This document shows positions 1-12,269 of a stretch of DNA of 64,000 nucleotides, in pieces (the stretch's first letter is position 1; every line of letters begins with the position of its first letter). Where the stretch lies: assembly GCA_021464415.1 (NCBI GenBank), contig CM038467.1, positions 9,751,411 to 9,815,410 of the forward strand. Direction: 5' to 3'. Origin of the DNA: Lonicera japonica. Taxonomy: Eukaryota > Streptophyta > Magnoliopsida > Dipsacales > Caprifoliaceae. Both the position numbers and the translations under genes were made by a program. Below the pieces are notes generated by a model. That model worked only from the letters and a program-made list of their open reading frames with translations. It did no database searches and was not told the DNA's origin.

Positions 1-527
1 TTTGATTGCAAGCGGGAAATTTGCATGGAAATAAAATAAGTTACCGGCAATTGAATTGCCTAGAATTGAGTTGAATGGAAAATGTAGTGTAGTGTGTTTG
101 ATTGCCTAAATTTTCTACCTGAAAAATATTGGTTGTATTATGACATTTTTAATGTAGAAAAAATTATTGGTATTTTTTTTACATAATTATATAGTCATGA
201 TGGATCTTATTTAATTGATCTTGATTAGTATATTTTAAATATTAATTTTTTATATTATTTTGAATTTTATATTTTAAGTTATGGCATTTTTGATGTAGAA
301 AATGGTAAAAACTTTATCTCGTGAACCGTGCCCAAGTATGGAAAACAAAAAACAACCTCCCCCCCTAAGAAAACATTTTCCTCAATTGCCTTGAAAATGC
401 ACATGTGTGAGCCAAAAGTGGGAATTGAATTGTCTAGAAAAAAAAAGCCAATCAAACACTTTAAATTATCAAATCAAGTGGAAAATGCACATTTTCCATG
501 AAAAATATTGCCAATCAAACACACCCT
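1..527. repeat. MITE-like inverted repeat, left end at the window edge
   Basis: The right end reads ccaatcaaacacaccc near 511-526. Its reverse complement, starting gggtgtgtttgattgg, matches the first bases of the window (tttgattgcaagcgg). A second internal copy, gtgtgtttgattgcc, lies near 92. The arrangement is that of a short non-autonomous DNA transposon whose left terminus lies just outside the window. No coding sequence is visible and no target duplication can be checked. Confidence 0.5.
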
Positions 528-1069
528 TAGTGACTTTTTGTAGAATATTTTTCTTCAGCTAGCTGTTCAGAATGGAAATATACACTTCGAAGAGGGAATA
601 CTTTTAAATTAATATAGCCAATTAAATATTAATATAAGAACGTTCTCTCATATTTTGTTATTAAACTAATTATTTCAACTTAATTAATTATAAAAAATTA
701 AATATTATTTTCTAAATTAAATGAGATGTTATAGGATTATTAAATTATATATATTTTTTAAAAAGGTGAGAATCTTAATTTAAGATGACGGAAGTATATA
801 TATAGTTTATTTTTTAATTTTATAGTTGATCATATTTTTATTGTTTGAAAAAAAATTGAACCTAAATCTTATAAGTGAAATATTCAATTTTTTTTTTTTA
901 TTTCAACCAACTTTCGTTAACTGGTGGGTTAAATAAATCAAGTTTTAAACTTAATAATCACATTAAAAAAAGGTAAAATACAGAATGAAAATCAAGTAGG
1001 CTATTTAAATTTGAATCTCAGTGGATACATACCAAATGTGATTTTATTTATTTTTTGGAAAACCATATG
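528..1069. other. AT-rich intergenic stretch
   Basis: No coding frame, RNA gene or clear repeat was recognised. The sequence is dominated by A/T runs. Confidence 0.5.
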
Positions 1070-1906
1070 GGTGTGTTTGTCGCGCGAGATTAGAAGTAAG
1101 GATTGGATTAATTAGGATAAATAAATTCTATCATGTGTTTGGCGCAAGGGTGAATATGACATTCTAATTCTATCCCACGTTTGGTACAATGCAGAACTGA
1201 ATTGCATTTAGAATTAATTATCATTTTATCCCTTTAAAATCGGATAAATATATCCCACCCCTATAGGTGGTATTATTTTATCCTATAATTGTCGAATAAC
1301 AAAATGAATATAATTTTTTATTATTATTTTGATATTTTTCTTTACGCCTTTTAGATAATGAAATCTATTAATAAAAATTTTCAAATATCCAAAATCACTG
1401 TAACTCAACTAATAAAATTCATTTCTCGTATAATATAATATTTTTATTTTTATTTTATTAAATGAAGATATTTATAAGAAAATTTAATTTTAGAAAAAAA
1501 AAGGAAACATTAGAATTTGAAATTGTAATTGTACGTAATATATAATTTTTCTCCCATAAGAGTTTTTAACGAAACTTATTTATAAATAGGAGAATCGCAT
1601 TAGTAAAAATATATATATATATATATATATGTGGACAACAATTAAAATTACATATATTTTTTTTAAAAAAAAACAAGTTGTATTATATAATATCTGGACT
1701 TATAATCCAGAACTCCATCAAATGCAAAATTCATTAAATTTTTATCCGACTAATCCTTATTTTGTTTGATCATGCTTAATCCTTATCCGACTGATTCATT
1801 TTCTATCATATCCTACATAATTCATATCTAACTAATTTTCACTCTTTTCCTGTCCGGCCTTTATCCTATCCTATCATACCTTCTTATTCAACGCACCAAA
1901 CGCACA
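1070..1906. repeat. TIR element with gtttg(g/t)cgcg-type ends
   Basis: The left end (gtgtgtttgtcgcgcga, from about 1071) is roughly the inverse of the right end (acgcaccaaacgcaca, to about 1905). Subterminal stretches also pair: ggattggattaattaggata on the left against tatcctatcctatcatacc on the right. The ends resemble those of the shorter hairpin element at 53772-54134, so both may belong to one MITE family. A (TA)n tract sits near 1609-1630. There is no coding capacity. Confidence 0.5.
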
Positions 1907-3048
1907 TTATGTAAGTGTGTCCTTACACTTGTTTATAAATGTGTGCACAGTTTTAAAACTCTATTATAATTATAATTCATAAGCGATTTTTAGTGCACGT
2001 TGATTTAAATATTACAAATATACTTGTAAGCACGCCCTCACAACCAAATAAAAGAATATAAAGATCAAATTGTTGAGCTATGGCTTAGTTACAGGTAGGA
2101 TTAAATATTAGACACGAGGGAGCTAGATAACTGAAGGTGCGTTTGTTTAAAACCTTTTACATCTTAATGGCCACTATTCAGACTTTAAGAGAAGACTTAT
2201 ATACATGTAAAAAAAAAAAAGGTGTGTTTTTTCTCAATATTAGCATAATGCTAGTATAAGTACTGTTAAAACTTTTTGTAGCATTTTTCTTGACATTTGT
2301 TTAAGTAACTTAAAAACTAAATGCTGTAAATAATTGCTAATCCACTTTTATCCTTTGCTAACCATTTTGGTCGTAATTTAAAAGATCCAAGAACAAAATG
2401 GTTAAACTAATAAACTTAATGCCAATTAAGGACTGTTTGATTATGGAGGACTACCCACATTTGTGTAGCCATTATGATTTCTTAGTAAAAATTTTGCTCT
2501 AATCTTTAATTAGAGTTTTTTAAAATATATTAAATTAATTAATGATTATGTTGGTTTTTAGACTTAATACAATAAAACAAATGCCATTTTAGTCCTTCTT
2601 TAAAAAAAATTATAGCTCCGCCATTGGTTTTAAGTGGTGGTGAACAGCGGACTTGTGTAGTTAGAATTACCGGAAGGCGAGCTACTATGTTTAAAAGTAA
2701 AAAGTAATTAAGTCTAATCACAATCTTCTTGAGATTTATTAACAGTCCTCTATTAGACCAGTCAATGGGAGAATATCGTAGATTTGTAACCCCAATCTTC
2801 TTGAGATTTAGTACCCATGTTTCTATATATTGATATCTTAGTATTCATTTTTAGTTTTTTTTGTACTTTGATACCCATTTTTCATTTTTCCCTAACAGTG
2901 TTGTTATGTTCATAACTAAAGTGTTATTGCAAAACTAATATATGATTAAAGAGCAACCTTTTGGCGTTGCTACTTTTACTTTTAGCACTATATTGCCAAG
3001 GACGTTCTCATTTGCTAATGTATTATACACTCCACAAGTACACCAATG
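1907..3048. other. AT-rich intergenic stretch
   Basis: No gene is supported. A short phrase ending in cttgagattta and a following gtacccat occurs twice (near 2725 and 2800), which suggests an old small duplication. Nothing else was recognised. Confidence 0.45.
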
Positions 3049-3057
3049 CATGATATC

Positions 3058-4741
3058 GAGTTTTTGGCCCAACTAGGGTTCTTTTGAAACTTATTTAGGT
3101 AAATGGGGGTACTTTTCATCTTATTTAGGAAAATGGGGTTTAGTGTAAAAACGTTAGTGGGACTGGCGTTTTTAAAGATAAAAACGTCTATGGCTGTGAT
3201 GATTTAAAAAAAAAAAGTATCCAATGTAAAATCGCCAGTGGCAGTAGCGATTTTACATGTAAAAACGCCACTGGCACTGGCGTTTTTACCAAGATTTTTT
3301 TAAAAAATTTTTTTTTGCATGATTTTCTTTTAAATTGGATTTTTCCTATATCTTTTCTTTGCTTGATTTTCCTTTTTTTTTAAAAAAATAAATAAATTAC
3401 TTGCTTGGTTTTATTAAAAATTGAATTTTTCATTTAAATTTATGACATTTAAATTACAAATAAAATTATTAGTGAGTGAGTGAGTGAGAGTTTATTGTGT
3501 GTAAATTGTTGGTGTGAAAGTTTTACCTTTGAATTCTTGATATTGACGCATGTATAAAATTTATCTAATGATGTACAATGCTTACTACAATATGTGTATT
3601 TTATAATATAGATTGATTTGCGTTAAATTGTTCGGTACACATAACCAAATAATTTTTAATAATTAAAATTTAATATAACTTAAAAAAGGTACATGAAGAA
3701 ATAAAACATTTAGATAAACCATTACACATAATAGACATTTAAAACAAATATTAACTTATCCGTCGTGCATTAGACAAAAAAAACTTAAACATCTCTCTGA
3801 TGAATTTGGGTACTTAGAAATTATTTTAAAATGGGTGGGTTGGGGCTACAAGAATGAGTTCAAATGAAAGCAGTTTTTATGTTTATGTTTCTATAAAAGG
3901 ACTTGTTTAAAATATTGCCCGGGAGAGGATAACCCATATAGTGTCTTAACATTGTCTTAACAATTGATACCGTCATGCAACGTTTATTTGTACCCCTCAA
4001 ATTCATGTCTGTATGTTTCTGCTCGTACGTGCATATATATTTTAGAGATCAGCCATGTTGATAAATGGAAGGAGTGGAATTAGAAAATATAATTTACAGT
4101 CTTGGATTTTAGTTAGGTGAACTTTTATAGAGACACTTAATCTAAGTCATCTAGCATTCTAAAATTTATCATAAATACATGATTTTAAACACACACAAAA
4201 AAAAGTGTCACTAAAAATTATATGAGAATTTTAAAAGATTTATTTAGAGTATTAATAGTTATATATCCACGCGATTTTATTGTCCTTTAAAGGTTATCTT
4301 TAAAATAGATACACCTCGAGTAAAATGATTTGTGTTAAATAATGAGATGTGTTTGGTTGTGTGGGGATGGAATAAATTCATGGTTGAGACTTCGAAAAAA
4401 AGGGCGGCATGTGGGAGGCCACGTGAAGGGCTTTAACTACAAACCCTCCAACTCCAAGTTTTAAGTTTATAAAAGAAAATTATTTTGATATGATAAAAAA
4501 AATCTGGTAAAAACGCCAGTGCCAGTGGCGTTTTTACATGTAAAATCGCTACTGCCACTGGCGATTTTACATTGGGTAAATTTATTTTTTTTTAAAATCG
4601 TTACTGCCACAGACGTTTTTATTTTTAAAAACATCAGTCCCACTAATGTTTTTATGCTAAAGCCCAATTTCTTAAATAAGATGAAAAGTACCCCATTTAC
4701 CTAAATAAGTTTCAAAAGAACTCTAGTTGGACCAAAAACTC
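3058..4741. mobile_element. Non-autonomous MULE-type element with ~245-bp TIRs
   Basis: The two ends are long inverted copies: left TIR about 3058-3302 and right TIR about 4493-4741, starting gagtttttggcccaac and ending in the complement of gagtttttggtccaac. The element is flanked by a perfect 9-bp direct repeat, catgatatc, at 3049-3057 and 4742-4750. Nine-base target duplications with long TIRs are the hallmark of Mutator-like elements. Each TIR itself contains short palindromic modules of the form cgccagtggcactggcg. The ~1.2-kb interior is AT-rich and non-coding, so movement would require a transposase supplied elsewhere. Confidence 0.85.
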
Positions 4742-4750
4742 CATGATATC

Positions 4751-5832
4751 AATATGGAAATCCTGGAGTAATTTTTGATAAATAAATGAAAAACACAGTA
4801 ACATGACAAAAAAACAAAAAAAAGCTTACAGGAAAAAATAAAAAGAAAATTAGTATGGAGGATAAAATTAACATAGCTGATTAAACCAAGGACATTACGT
4901 TTTGAGAATTAATCAAAACTAAAATGAAACTGGCAAAATGCGAAGACATAATAAAGGCAACTAAGTAGAAACATATTTTCGTTACTTAGACGGAAAATTA
5001 CCAAAATAGCAGATTATTGTTCAAAATTACCAAAACTAGGAATTCTTGTTGACAAATTAAAAAAGTAGCAAAGAAAACATGATTGCCTATTTTACCATTA
5101 TAAATGATATTTTTTCCATACTTTGCCCTTAATCAAACTCTCTTATTTTCATTCACAAGACTTTGGTCTAAAATTAACATCACTCTGTCGGGAGAGTTTT
5201 CTGGTGAACCAAGTTTAATGATTCTCTTTTTCGTCATTACTGTTCTCAAGTTCGCCTAAATCTTTCACTTTTGTCACTGCCTTGCCGGATATCTCGTCGG
5301 TCTCCTGTCGGTTTGCCATATAATTCGGTCGGGATGTACCATTTGATAATTTTAATCTCAAATTATATGATTTACCAAAATTAAAAAAATGTCCCTCCTA
5401 CCCGGTGAAGTATGCACACACATAAAACTATACATATAAATAGATAGAGAGAGAGGGGATTAATTTGTATAATTACATTCTCCTTCCCTGTTTTGACAAA
5501 TGAGTTGCCTGGGATTTTTTTTTTTAGATTAGTTTCGGCGGACCATTTTTTTTACCATAACCAGGACCCATTATTTTTGGAACAGATGAGTTAACTGGGA
5601 TTTTTTTTCGGAATAGTTTGGACCATAAGAGAGATAAAATTACTTAATATAAATAGTCGATACAAAAATAATCTTAACACACTAAAGATTCATATCAACC
5701 ACTACTAAATTTGATCCCACAAACAAAAGAAAACGTCATTGCCAATAAATAACTTTAAAGACATTAAAATGTATACTATAAAACATGGTGCATGACAAAA
5801 GTAAATTTTAAAAAAAAATTTGAAAAATGCAC
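4751..5832. other. Intergenic stretch with a small tandem duplication
   Basis: No gene is supported. About 50 bases around 5493-5546 (tgagttgcctgggat...) recur imperfectly about 90 bases downstream (tgagttaactgggat...), each followed by a T-run and a ggacca motif. Otherwise the stretch is AT-rich. Confidence 0.45.
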
Positions 5833-6372
5833 CTACATCAAAATATAACATCCTTCAAGCATCAAATTATCATCATATATTGCAGCAAAAAGCTCATCCA
5901 CTTTATCGACCAAAGTGACTCTAAGTTCTCTACTAGCCAACCTAGTTAATTATATGAAAAAAATTATTAAAACTATGTAAAAACAATTCATTTGACTAAA
6001 AAATTTAAATTTAAATCATGTGAAAAACAAGAAACCGAAACAATTAATAATAATAGTAGTAGTAATTGGAATATTCAGAGTGTACTTACCTAATATTTCA
6101 AACAAAATATAGGATTTAAACCAATTTCTTCCGGGCTTCTTCTTCTTCTTCTTCTTCTTCTTCTTCTTCTTCTTCTTCTTCAATTTTTGAAAATGATTTG
6201 GTAGCTCACCATTTTCTTTTTCTGGACATGTGGTGATATTATGGCCACCGTGCTTTCAAAGCCCACAAGTCTTGATTTGCTTCGCTAATTCTTTTCCACC
6301 TTTTAGCTATTTTTGTTTACAACGCCCTTTTGTTTTAGAAGGTGAAGGACAAGTGATATGATCCGGTCTAGC
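5833..6372 (-). pseudogene. C-terminal remnant of a MULE/FAR1-related transposase
   Basis: Reading the minus strand, a frame contains TCGL, then a stop codon where a second cysteine would be expected, then KHGGHNITTCP. This fits a CCHC zinc knuckle (C-x2-C-x4-H-x4-C) with TGC changed to TGA, of the kind seen at the C-terminus of MULE-derived proteins. It runs into a lysine run encoded by a (CTT)n tract (6136-6181), then a splice donor (exon end 6090) and a last exon at 5941-5833 reading LASRELRVTLVDKVDELF and ending at a stop. Further frame breaks lie upstream of the knuckle. The remnant lies 1.6 kb downstream of the FRS-like gene on the same strand, which suggests that it is that gene's displaced tail. 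The family assignment is moderate; the exon border is inferred. Confidence 0.55.
6136..6181. repeat. (CTT)n microsatellite
   Basis: About fifteen CTT units. Read on the minus strand within the adjacent transposase remnant, the tract encodes polylysine. Confidence 0.9.
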
Positions 6373-6439
6373 TTCAATTTCTATTCAACCATGGTGGTTT
6401 GTGGCATTCTAAATGATGATCTATACCTGATGAATTACA

Positions 6440-7016
6440 AGGATAGAGCATGGAAATTCAAAAAGAATTCCATAGAATTTCAAGACTTCTATATTATTTC
6501 CTTAATTATTTAGGAGTTTATTTTAGTCGTCTTATTTTATTATTCAATTAGGAATTAGATTAGTAGTTTTCTTTTTGAATAAGTTTCCTTATTATTTATT
6601 ATTATTTTCCTTATTGTTTTAGGATTATTTTAGAAGTTATTTTCCTTTTCTAAGTAGGAATTAGTTTCCTTTTTGAATTAGGATTCTAGCTTTGTTTCTC
6701 CTATTTAAAGGAGACACATTATTGTTTTATTTATAAGTTTTGATGATTAATTAAATTGAGAGTTTCCTCTTTGTGTTCTCTAAGAACATGTTGAATATGT
6801 TGAATTGAATTAATTCAATTGTTCTTGACTTATCAATCTAGCAACCACACTAGATTGTGACGTCATTCATTATACCGAGGTTCGCGCTTCTTTAAGCGTT
6901 GGGTTGAGGTTTCTGCCTTCCATCTTTTCGACGTATTCCAAGGTTCTTGCTACGTTTGTAGTTCAAAGGTTGAGGATTCATTAGCCTGGCTAGGAAAGAC
7001 GATCCGGGTTCGCGTC
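6440..7016. repeat. LTR-like dispersed repeat, copy 1
   Basis: The block contains repeated phrases of the form ttaggaattagattagtag, a TATA-like box followed by taaaggaga (about 6704-6720), the phrase ctctaagaacatgttgaa, and an end rich in cgatccgggttcgcg. A diverged second copy with the same order of phrases lies at about 30840-31380. The layout (U3-like AT-rich segment, TATA-like box, then a more GC-rich segment) resembles a solo LTR, but no TG...CA ends or target duplication were fixed. Confidence 0.45.
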
Positions 7017-7695
7017 AACAAGAAATTGTATTATCTTCGTTATATAAGTCATTAGCATCCGAACCATCCATTAATGCTAATTCTCTTTTAATTGAAACTT
7101 CCTGAATTGCATAATTTTCTTCTTCGTCGCGAATGATTTCACAACACCAGTAAGAGGGGAGATATTTAACGGGAATTTCAAAGCAGTCCTTATGAGAAAA
7201 CACGCTCAAAATATGACCACAAACTATCCCCAAAAATTCAAATTGCTTATAACTACATATAGCCGTCTTAACTGTTGTGATTATTAACAATAAATCACGC
7301 CACGGATCGTAATTCAAATAGTGGATATTAATAACTAGAGATAATATGGATGAGAAAAAGCAAGAATATAGATAATAGAACACACAATATTCGACAAACG
7401 AAGATTTCACTAATTCTTTGAAAACGATTACAAAATCTATCACAAGAATTATTGCACTCAAAGCTCTCACAGAAGAAGAAAATCAACAGCCCTTTAAACT
7501 CTCTCTCACAACAAGATGAACTCTCCCACAAATCCCACAGAAAGAAGAATATCTCTCATGCCTTAATCTATTGAATGATTCTATCTATATATAACAATAT
7601 AATAGAGTCCATCCAATCTAGAATGAGGTAATAACAATCCTACGTAAATATGGAAACTATTAACAAGGTAATAGAGACCAAAATAAACAAGGAAA
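7015..7695 (-). repeat. Possible retroelement LTR/leader fragment
   Basis: On the minus strand this reads like an LTR: an AT-rich upstream part with a TATA-like atatatagataga near 7585, then a transcribed-looking segment with gagagatattcttctttctg. An open frame of 151 codons (7470-7015) follows but resembles no known domain. It butts against the LTR-like repeat ending near 7016, so the two insertions may be nested. Ends are not defined. Confidence 0.35.
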
Positions 7696-7729
7696 CCAAG
7701 TTTGATAAAGAAACATATTTTCCCGTCCA

Positions 7730-7851
7730 AGTGCAAAACGGATTTTGCATCTTTTCCGCATAGGCGCAAAAAGACTGCAAAATCGTTTTTGCACTATTTC
7801 CGCGTGCAATCTTTACTTCTGTTTAGTGCAAAATCGATTTTGCACTTTTTC
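7730..7851. repeat. Cluster of tgcaaaatcg palindromes
   Basis: The perfect 20-base palindrome gtgcaaaatcgattttgcac lies at 7832-7851. Two imperfect relatives precede it: gtgcaaaacggattttgcat near 7730 and ctgcaaaatcgtttttgcac near 7775. They sit just 3' of the minus-strand FRS-like gene. Function is unknown; they may be the end repeats of a decayed element. Confidence 0.7.
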
Positions 7852-7992
7852 TGCAAGTTTGATTACAAGCCAAAAAATCCGATTTCCAACAAAAACTCAT
7901 CTTTTTCTTGGGTTTGGAACCGAGCAAAAAACACAACATTAACATCCCAAAACACCTTATGCATGCGATCACTTTACTAATATAGTGTCGCA

Positions 7993-9819
7993 TCATGAAT
8001 CATTGCCATTTTTTTCAAAGATCTCATGTTGACTTGCCCTTACAAACTCTTCTTGAAACTTTTTGAATGCAAATGGCGTCAAGACATTACGAGCCTTTTC
8101 TTCTAACGGTGACATGGTCCTTAAGGGGGGATTTTTGTACGTCTCCAACATCATGTCAGGTGCTTCAACTTGCTCAATGGTTTCTATGGCAAGATCAACC
8201 TAAAAATTAATTAGGATAAAAAGTAAGTTAACAAGTATTAGAAATAAAATATTGTCGCGTGCACCTAAAAATTGATTATTAATTTGAAATAAAAAATATG
8301 TCTAACATGTTTAACAAATTGACTTAAACACGTGTGTGAATCAATGAATCGCTTAATAAACGCATTAATACTTTCCGATCTTCCCATTGTTGTCATTCCA
8401 CTGAAAAAATGACTACGTAAGTAAGCTGGCACCCAAAACTCCTTGATTTTGTACAAACCTTGTACGTGTTTGTTATCTTGTAAATTATACTTTGACACTA
8501 CCCCAGGCCATTCATGCTCAAATTCTTCAATTGTGTCCAACCTATATAACTTGTAAAACTCATCGCACCACTTATAATATTGCTTGTGTAGAATCGTAGT
8601 AAACCAACCACTAAATTTTGCGGTAATATGCCAAATGCAAAAACTATGTTTTGTTGTTGGCAATTCTTTTGCAATGGATTCTGTTAACCATGGATCTTGA
8701 TCAGTTAGTATTGCTTTTTGTGGCTTTTTCATTAATTGCAAAAAAGTCTGTTAAATCAAATAAAAATTTCAATTGTTTGACAAGAGTAAAAATAAATAAA
8801 TTATAACTAAGAAATTAGATATATATACATGAATTTTAAATTACAAAACGAATAAACTTACCTTCATCAACCATTGAAAAGCGCTTGTTGTCTCATTACG
8901 AAGTAGTGCACAACCAAATAAAATTGTCTTCCCATGATTATTAGCTCCCACAAAAATACCAAAAGGCATGTCATAAGAATTTACCTTATAGGTAGTGTCA
9001 AAAACAACTGCATCTCCATAATTTTGATACCGACCAAAACAAGATGAGGGGGACCAAAAAATATGCTCTAATTTTCTTTCTTCATCAACTGTAAATGCAT
9101 ATTGAAATTTTGAATTTTCTTCTTTTGCAATTCTACAGTGCTCCAAAAGTTCCATTACATCATTTCTTGTATTCTTCCTTTTGACCTTACCATACAAGTT
9201 ACGAATATCTCGTTCTAGAAATGGAAGATATCCATGTTTCATATTTTTCTCAAGCTCCATAACATGTATGATTTGTCGAATTGAAAGACCGCCTTCTTTT
9301 AATAAAAGAATACGAGCTTGGTCAACTTTAGTTATGTTTCGATTAATAGGAAGAAAACGCATTTCCGATGAAGACAATAGATTATGACAATGCTCAACAG
9401 CAAAGTGAGTCATATGCCACTCTTTTGGGAAAATATCGAATGACTTATGAAGAGTAATCCGCATGGATGCTTTGCACCTGCAACTTGTAGAAATTCGATC
9501 ACGTTGATTCTTTGATGGGTCAATAGTTTTTAATGGAGGCCTCCCTTCACGATGACAAAAAAAATCATGACGTTTTGCTTCTCCATTCTTATTGATAAAT
9601 CGACCTCTTCGAACTATAAACTCCATGGCTATTTGCATACTTTTGGTAAGATATAAATGCTTCTTCCTTACTAGAAAAACATTGACCAACGAATGGCTCA
9701 ATATCTTTCTCATATAAAGCAAAATCATAATTTTCTTCCTCAATAATTTTGATGATTTCTTCGTCATCTGGAAGTTCATTTAAATCCCAACATGTAGTTT
9801 GATAGTAATTATCTTCCAT
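7993..9819 (-). pseudogene. FAR1-RELATED SEQUENCE / MULE transposase-derived protein, frameshifted
   Basis: Three exons read from the minus strand: 9819-8862, 8747-8307 and 8199-7993, with gtaagt and gttaga donors and consistent phases. The predicted product is about 534 residues. The N-terminus carries a FAR1 DNA-binding domain, with FVGQCFSSKEEAFISYQKYA followed in another frame by FIVRRGRF and a later SCRCKASMRI. The centre carries the MULE transposase core (VFDTTYKVN, LLRNETTSAFQWLMK, ILTDQDPWLTESIAKELP, SFCIWHI). The reading frame shifts by one base near 9621, inside the FAR1 domain (an extra base between SHG and FIVRR). The protein ends before the SWIM zinc finger usual in FRS proteins. 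Known FRS proteins are light-signalling transcription factors derived from transposases; an old autonomous MULE is the alternative. Confidence 0.8.
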
Positions 9820-10423
9820 CCTCCTTTTAAACTACTATATATATATAATTAGAGAGATAATGAAAAAAAAACAAGAACTAATCAATAAATCATAAAAATT
9901 GAAAGTAAAATCAAAGCCATAAAATAAAAATGGAAGACGTACCTTGAAAAAAATAGATTTAGAGATGCAATATAAAAGTTTGAAAGCAAAAGAGCAAAGG
10001 TATTTTTTATTTCATTGTAATGTCCCAAGTAGCAACGATCGGTGAAAAATCCTTAAAGTCTTGGAGAACATGAAAGGTTAGATAGATTTAATATAGGTAA
10101 TATTGGTTTAAATCTATTAGCTTACTTAAGTACTATCTCTCTTTTTAATGTCAAAACTAGTTCCAACAAATACATTAATTACATGTCTTCTAACAACTTT
10201 TATCTCTTAACATGTGCCCTAAGGGCAACATGTTATCACTAACCATGTATAAAATAGTACATTTATGCATAAGTCAGGTACTCTAATTAGTGCAAATAAT
10301 TTTCTACGCGTGATGAACATTCAGGTTGGACATGAATTTTTAGGAGCTCTAGGTGAATTTTAATTTCCGACCCTTTTTATATATTTATGTAACATAATTA
10401 TATCAATAAACTCTAACAAATAT

Positions 10424-10458
<35 letters not shown>

Positions 10459-11134
10459 GAGACTTGAATAATAAGAAAAAAGAGTAACTAAATTTCCTAT
10501 TCATATAGAATGTAGTTAAAACAAAAACTAAAAGATAGCGTTTTATTCAATAACAAGAAAAAAAACCTCAAATAAACTCATCGATATATAGTGTTTAGGG
10601 TTTTTTTATTGCATTTTTCTTTTCTTTTATTTTAGTTGAATTGGTAACTTGGGCTTGTATACTTGTAAAAAAAATAAAATCTCAATCCCACCCCTACCAA
10701 GACTCCAAACTCAAGAACTCGAGTTGCAAGACAAGCAACATCACCCGCTAGAATAATTGTCCTATTGTTTGCTTTTATTTAGCCAAAATTATTTTAATTT
10801 TACCTACTATAACTTATATATAAGGAAAAAAAATTTAGGAGCCTTGTTATGTCGGGGTTCCTAGACGACCACATGAATCACCTTATATATAAGGGGAAAA
10901 AAATTTTGGGAGCCCTATTACATCGGGGTTTCCTAGATAACCACATAAATCACTTATGCCCAGACCAACTATGTGAAAAACCATTTTCCTTCTTTAAAAT
11001 GGATTGTACTTTTTCTTTATATGAAAAGGTATTTGTTATGTTTAACCACTTTAAAGTAAATACTTGGGTTTGGTGATAGAATTTCGAGGATGCAGGAGGC
11101 CCAAGATCATATAATATTTAGGTTGGGTGATAGA
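9820..11134. other. Intergenic stretch with a ~75-bp tandem duplication
   Basis: No gene is supported. A segment reading ggagccttgttatgtcgggg...ccacatgaatcac (about 10830-10885) is repeated imperfectly as ggagccctattacatcgggg...ccacataaatcac (about 10908-10955). A (TA)n tract sits near 10428-10455. The first few hundred bases may contain the 5' region of the FRS-like gene. Confidence 0.5.
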
Positions 11135-11519
11135 TTTCACTACAACAAAAGATCTTATTTACGACGAATATTTCCGACAGCACATAATTGCCCTCGCAAA
11201 AGAACTCCTTTTTCTACAATAAAAAATGGTCGACGAAAATGTTCTATCAAAATATATTTTATTTCCGACGGACAATATGCTATAGGAAAAGAGTTCAAAT
11301 TTCGTCGAAAAAACAAAAAAAATGGCGGGACTTTTTGGCGCTAGTATTATTTGCGACAACATTTTATATCGTCGGTAATAGTAGAACTATTTCTGAGAGG
11401 CAGTTGACTTGTCGGAAATGATTTCTTAATTTCGAGGGCAACAAAGTACCCTCGGTAATGAACAAATTATTTTCGACGGCTAGTGACCCTTAGAAATATT
11501 TCTCTAAATTGTATTATTT

Positions 11520-12269
11520 TTATAAAAATATTAAGTCTAAGAGGAGAATTGAGCATTGGATCTCTAACTTTTCAAAATTAATTTTACCATTTGATGCATA
11601 TTATATGTTAAAGCCAAAACAATTTTTTTTAATATATTAGTTATAAGGTATGATTGGATAAATCTCATAATATATACATTATAAATTGGTCTCACAAGAG
11701 ATCTCTTAAAATGGCCAAAGAAAAGATTCTCTTACACATTAATAATTTTGTTTGTAATTTAAATGCCATAACTTTAAATAAAAATTTTAAATTTTAATAA
11801 AATTTATATATTTAAAATCTACTAATCAATATCAATTAAACAAGATCCATCATGATTATATAATAACGTATTTTATCTGGTTGTACATTATTGGTCATTT
11901 CAGTCTTTGTGTTCACCGTACATTAGTCTAATTTTTTGGACCATTTAATTTTTAAATCATGATGTCGATGCAATTGGATTATTTTCACATATGGCGTTGA
12001 GTTTAATTTGTTAAAAATGTATTTTGTTAAAATTGGAATAAGATAAAAAAAATATGATTAAAATTGCACTAAAAAAATTAAAACAAAGTGGCCCAAATAA
12101 GTTTATTTTTAGTTTTTCTTGCAAAAACATTGAACGTATGTCTTAGTTGTTCAATATAGACTCATTGAAGTTTGTGGGTTTAAATCAATCACGTACTATT
12201 ATTTTTTTATCTTATTACCAGATCGATTTTATTTATTTTACCGTGTCGGATGACATGAATATACCCTAG
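11520..12269 (+). repeat. Helitron-like repeat, copy A
   Basis: This block shares long stretches with the repeat at 42019-42767, for example aatcaattaaacaagatcca motifs and gttgagtttaatttgttaaa. It ends with a degraded hairpin (accgtgtcggatgacatg) followed by ataccctag at 12269 and a T. The order hairpin, short spacer, CTAG, T is the Helitron 3' signature. The left border is not defined. It lies wholly inside the CACTA element. Confidence 0.55.

Noticed and set aside
4467..4704. Overlapping open frames on both strands (66 and 61 codons)
   Set aside because: They lie within the right TIR of the MULE-type element. The palindromic cgccagtggc modules give open frames on both strands, with no protein signature.
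7015..7470. 151-codon minus-strand open frame
   Set aside because: No recognisable domain, odd composition, and it lies in LTR-like sequence; treated as a chance frame.
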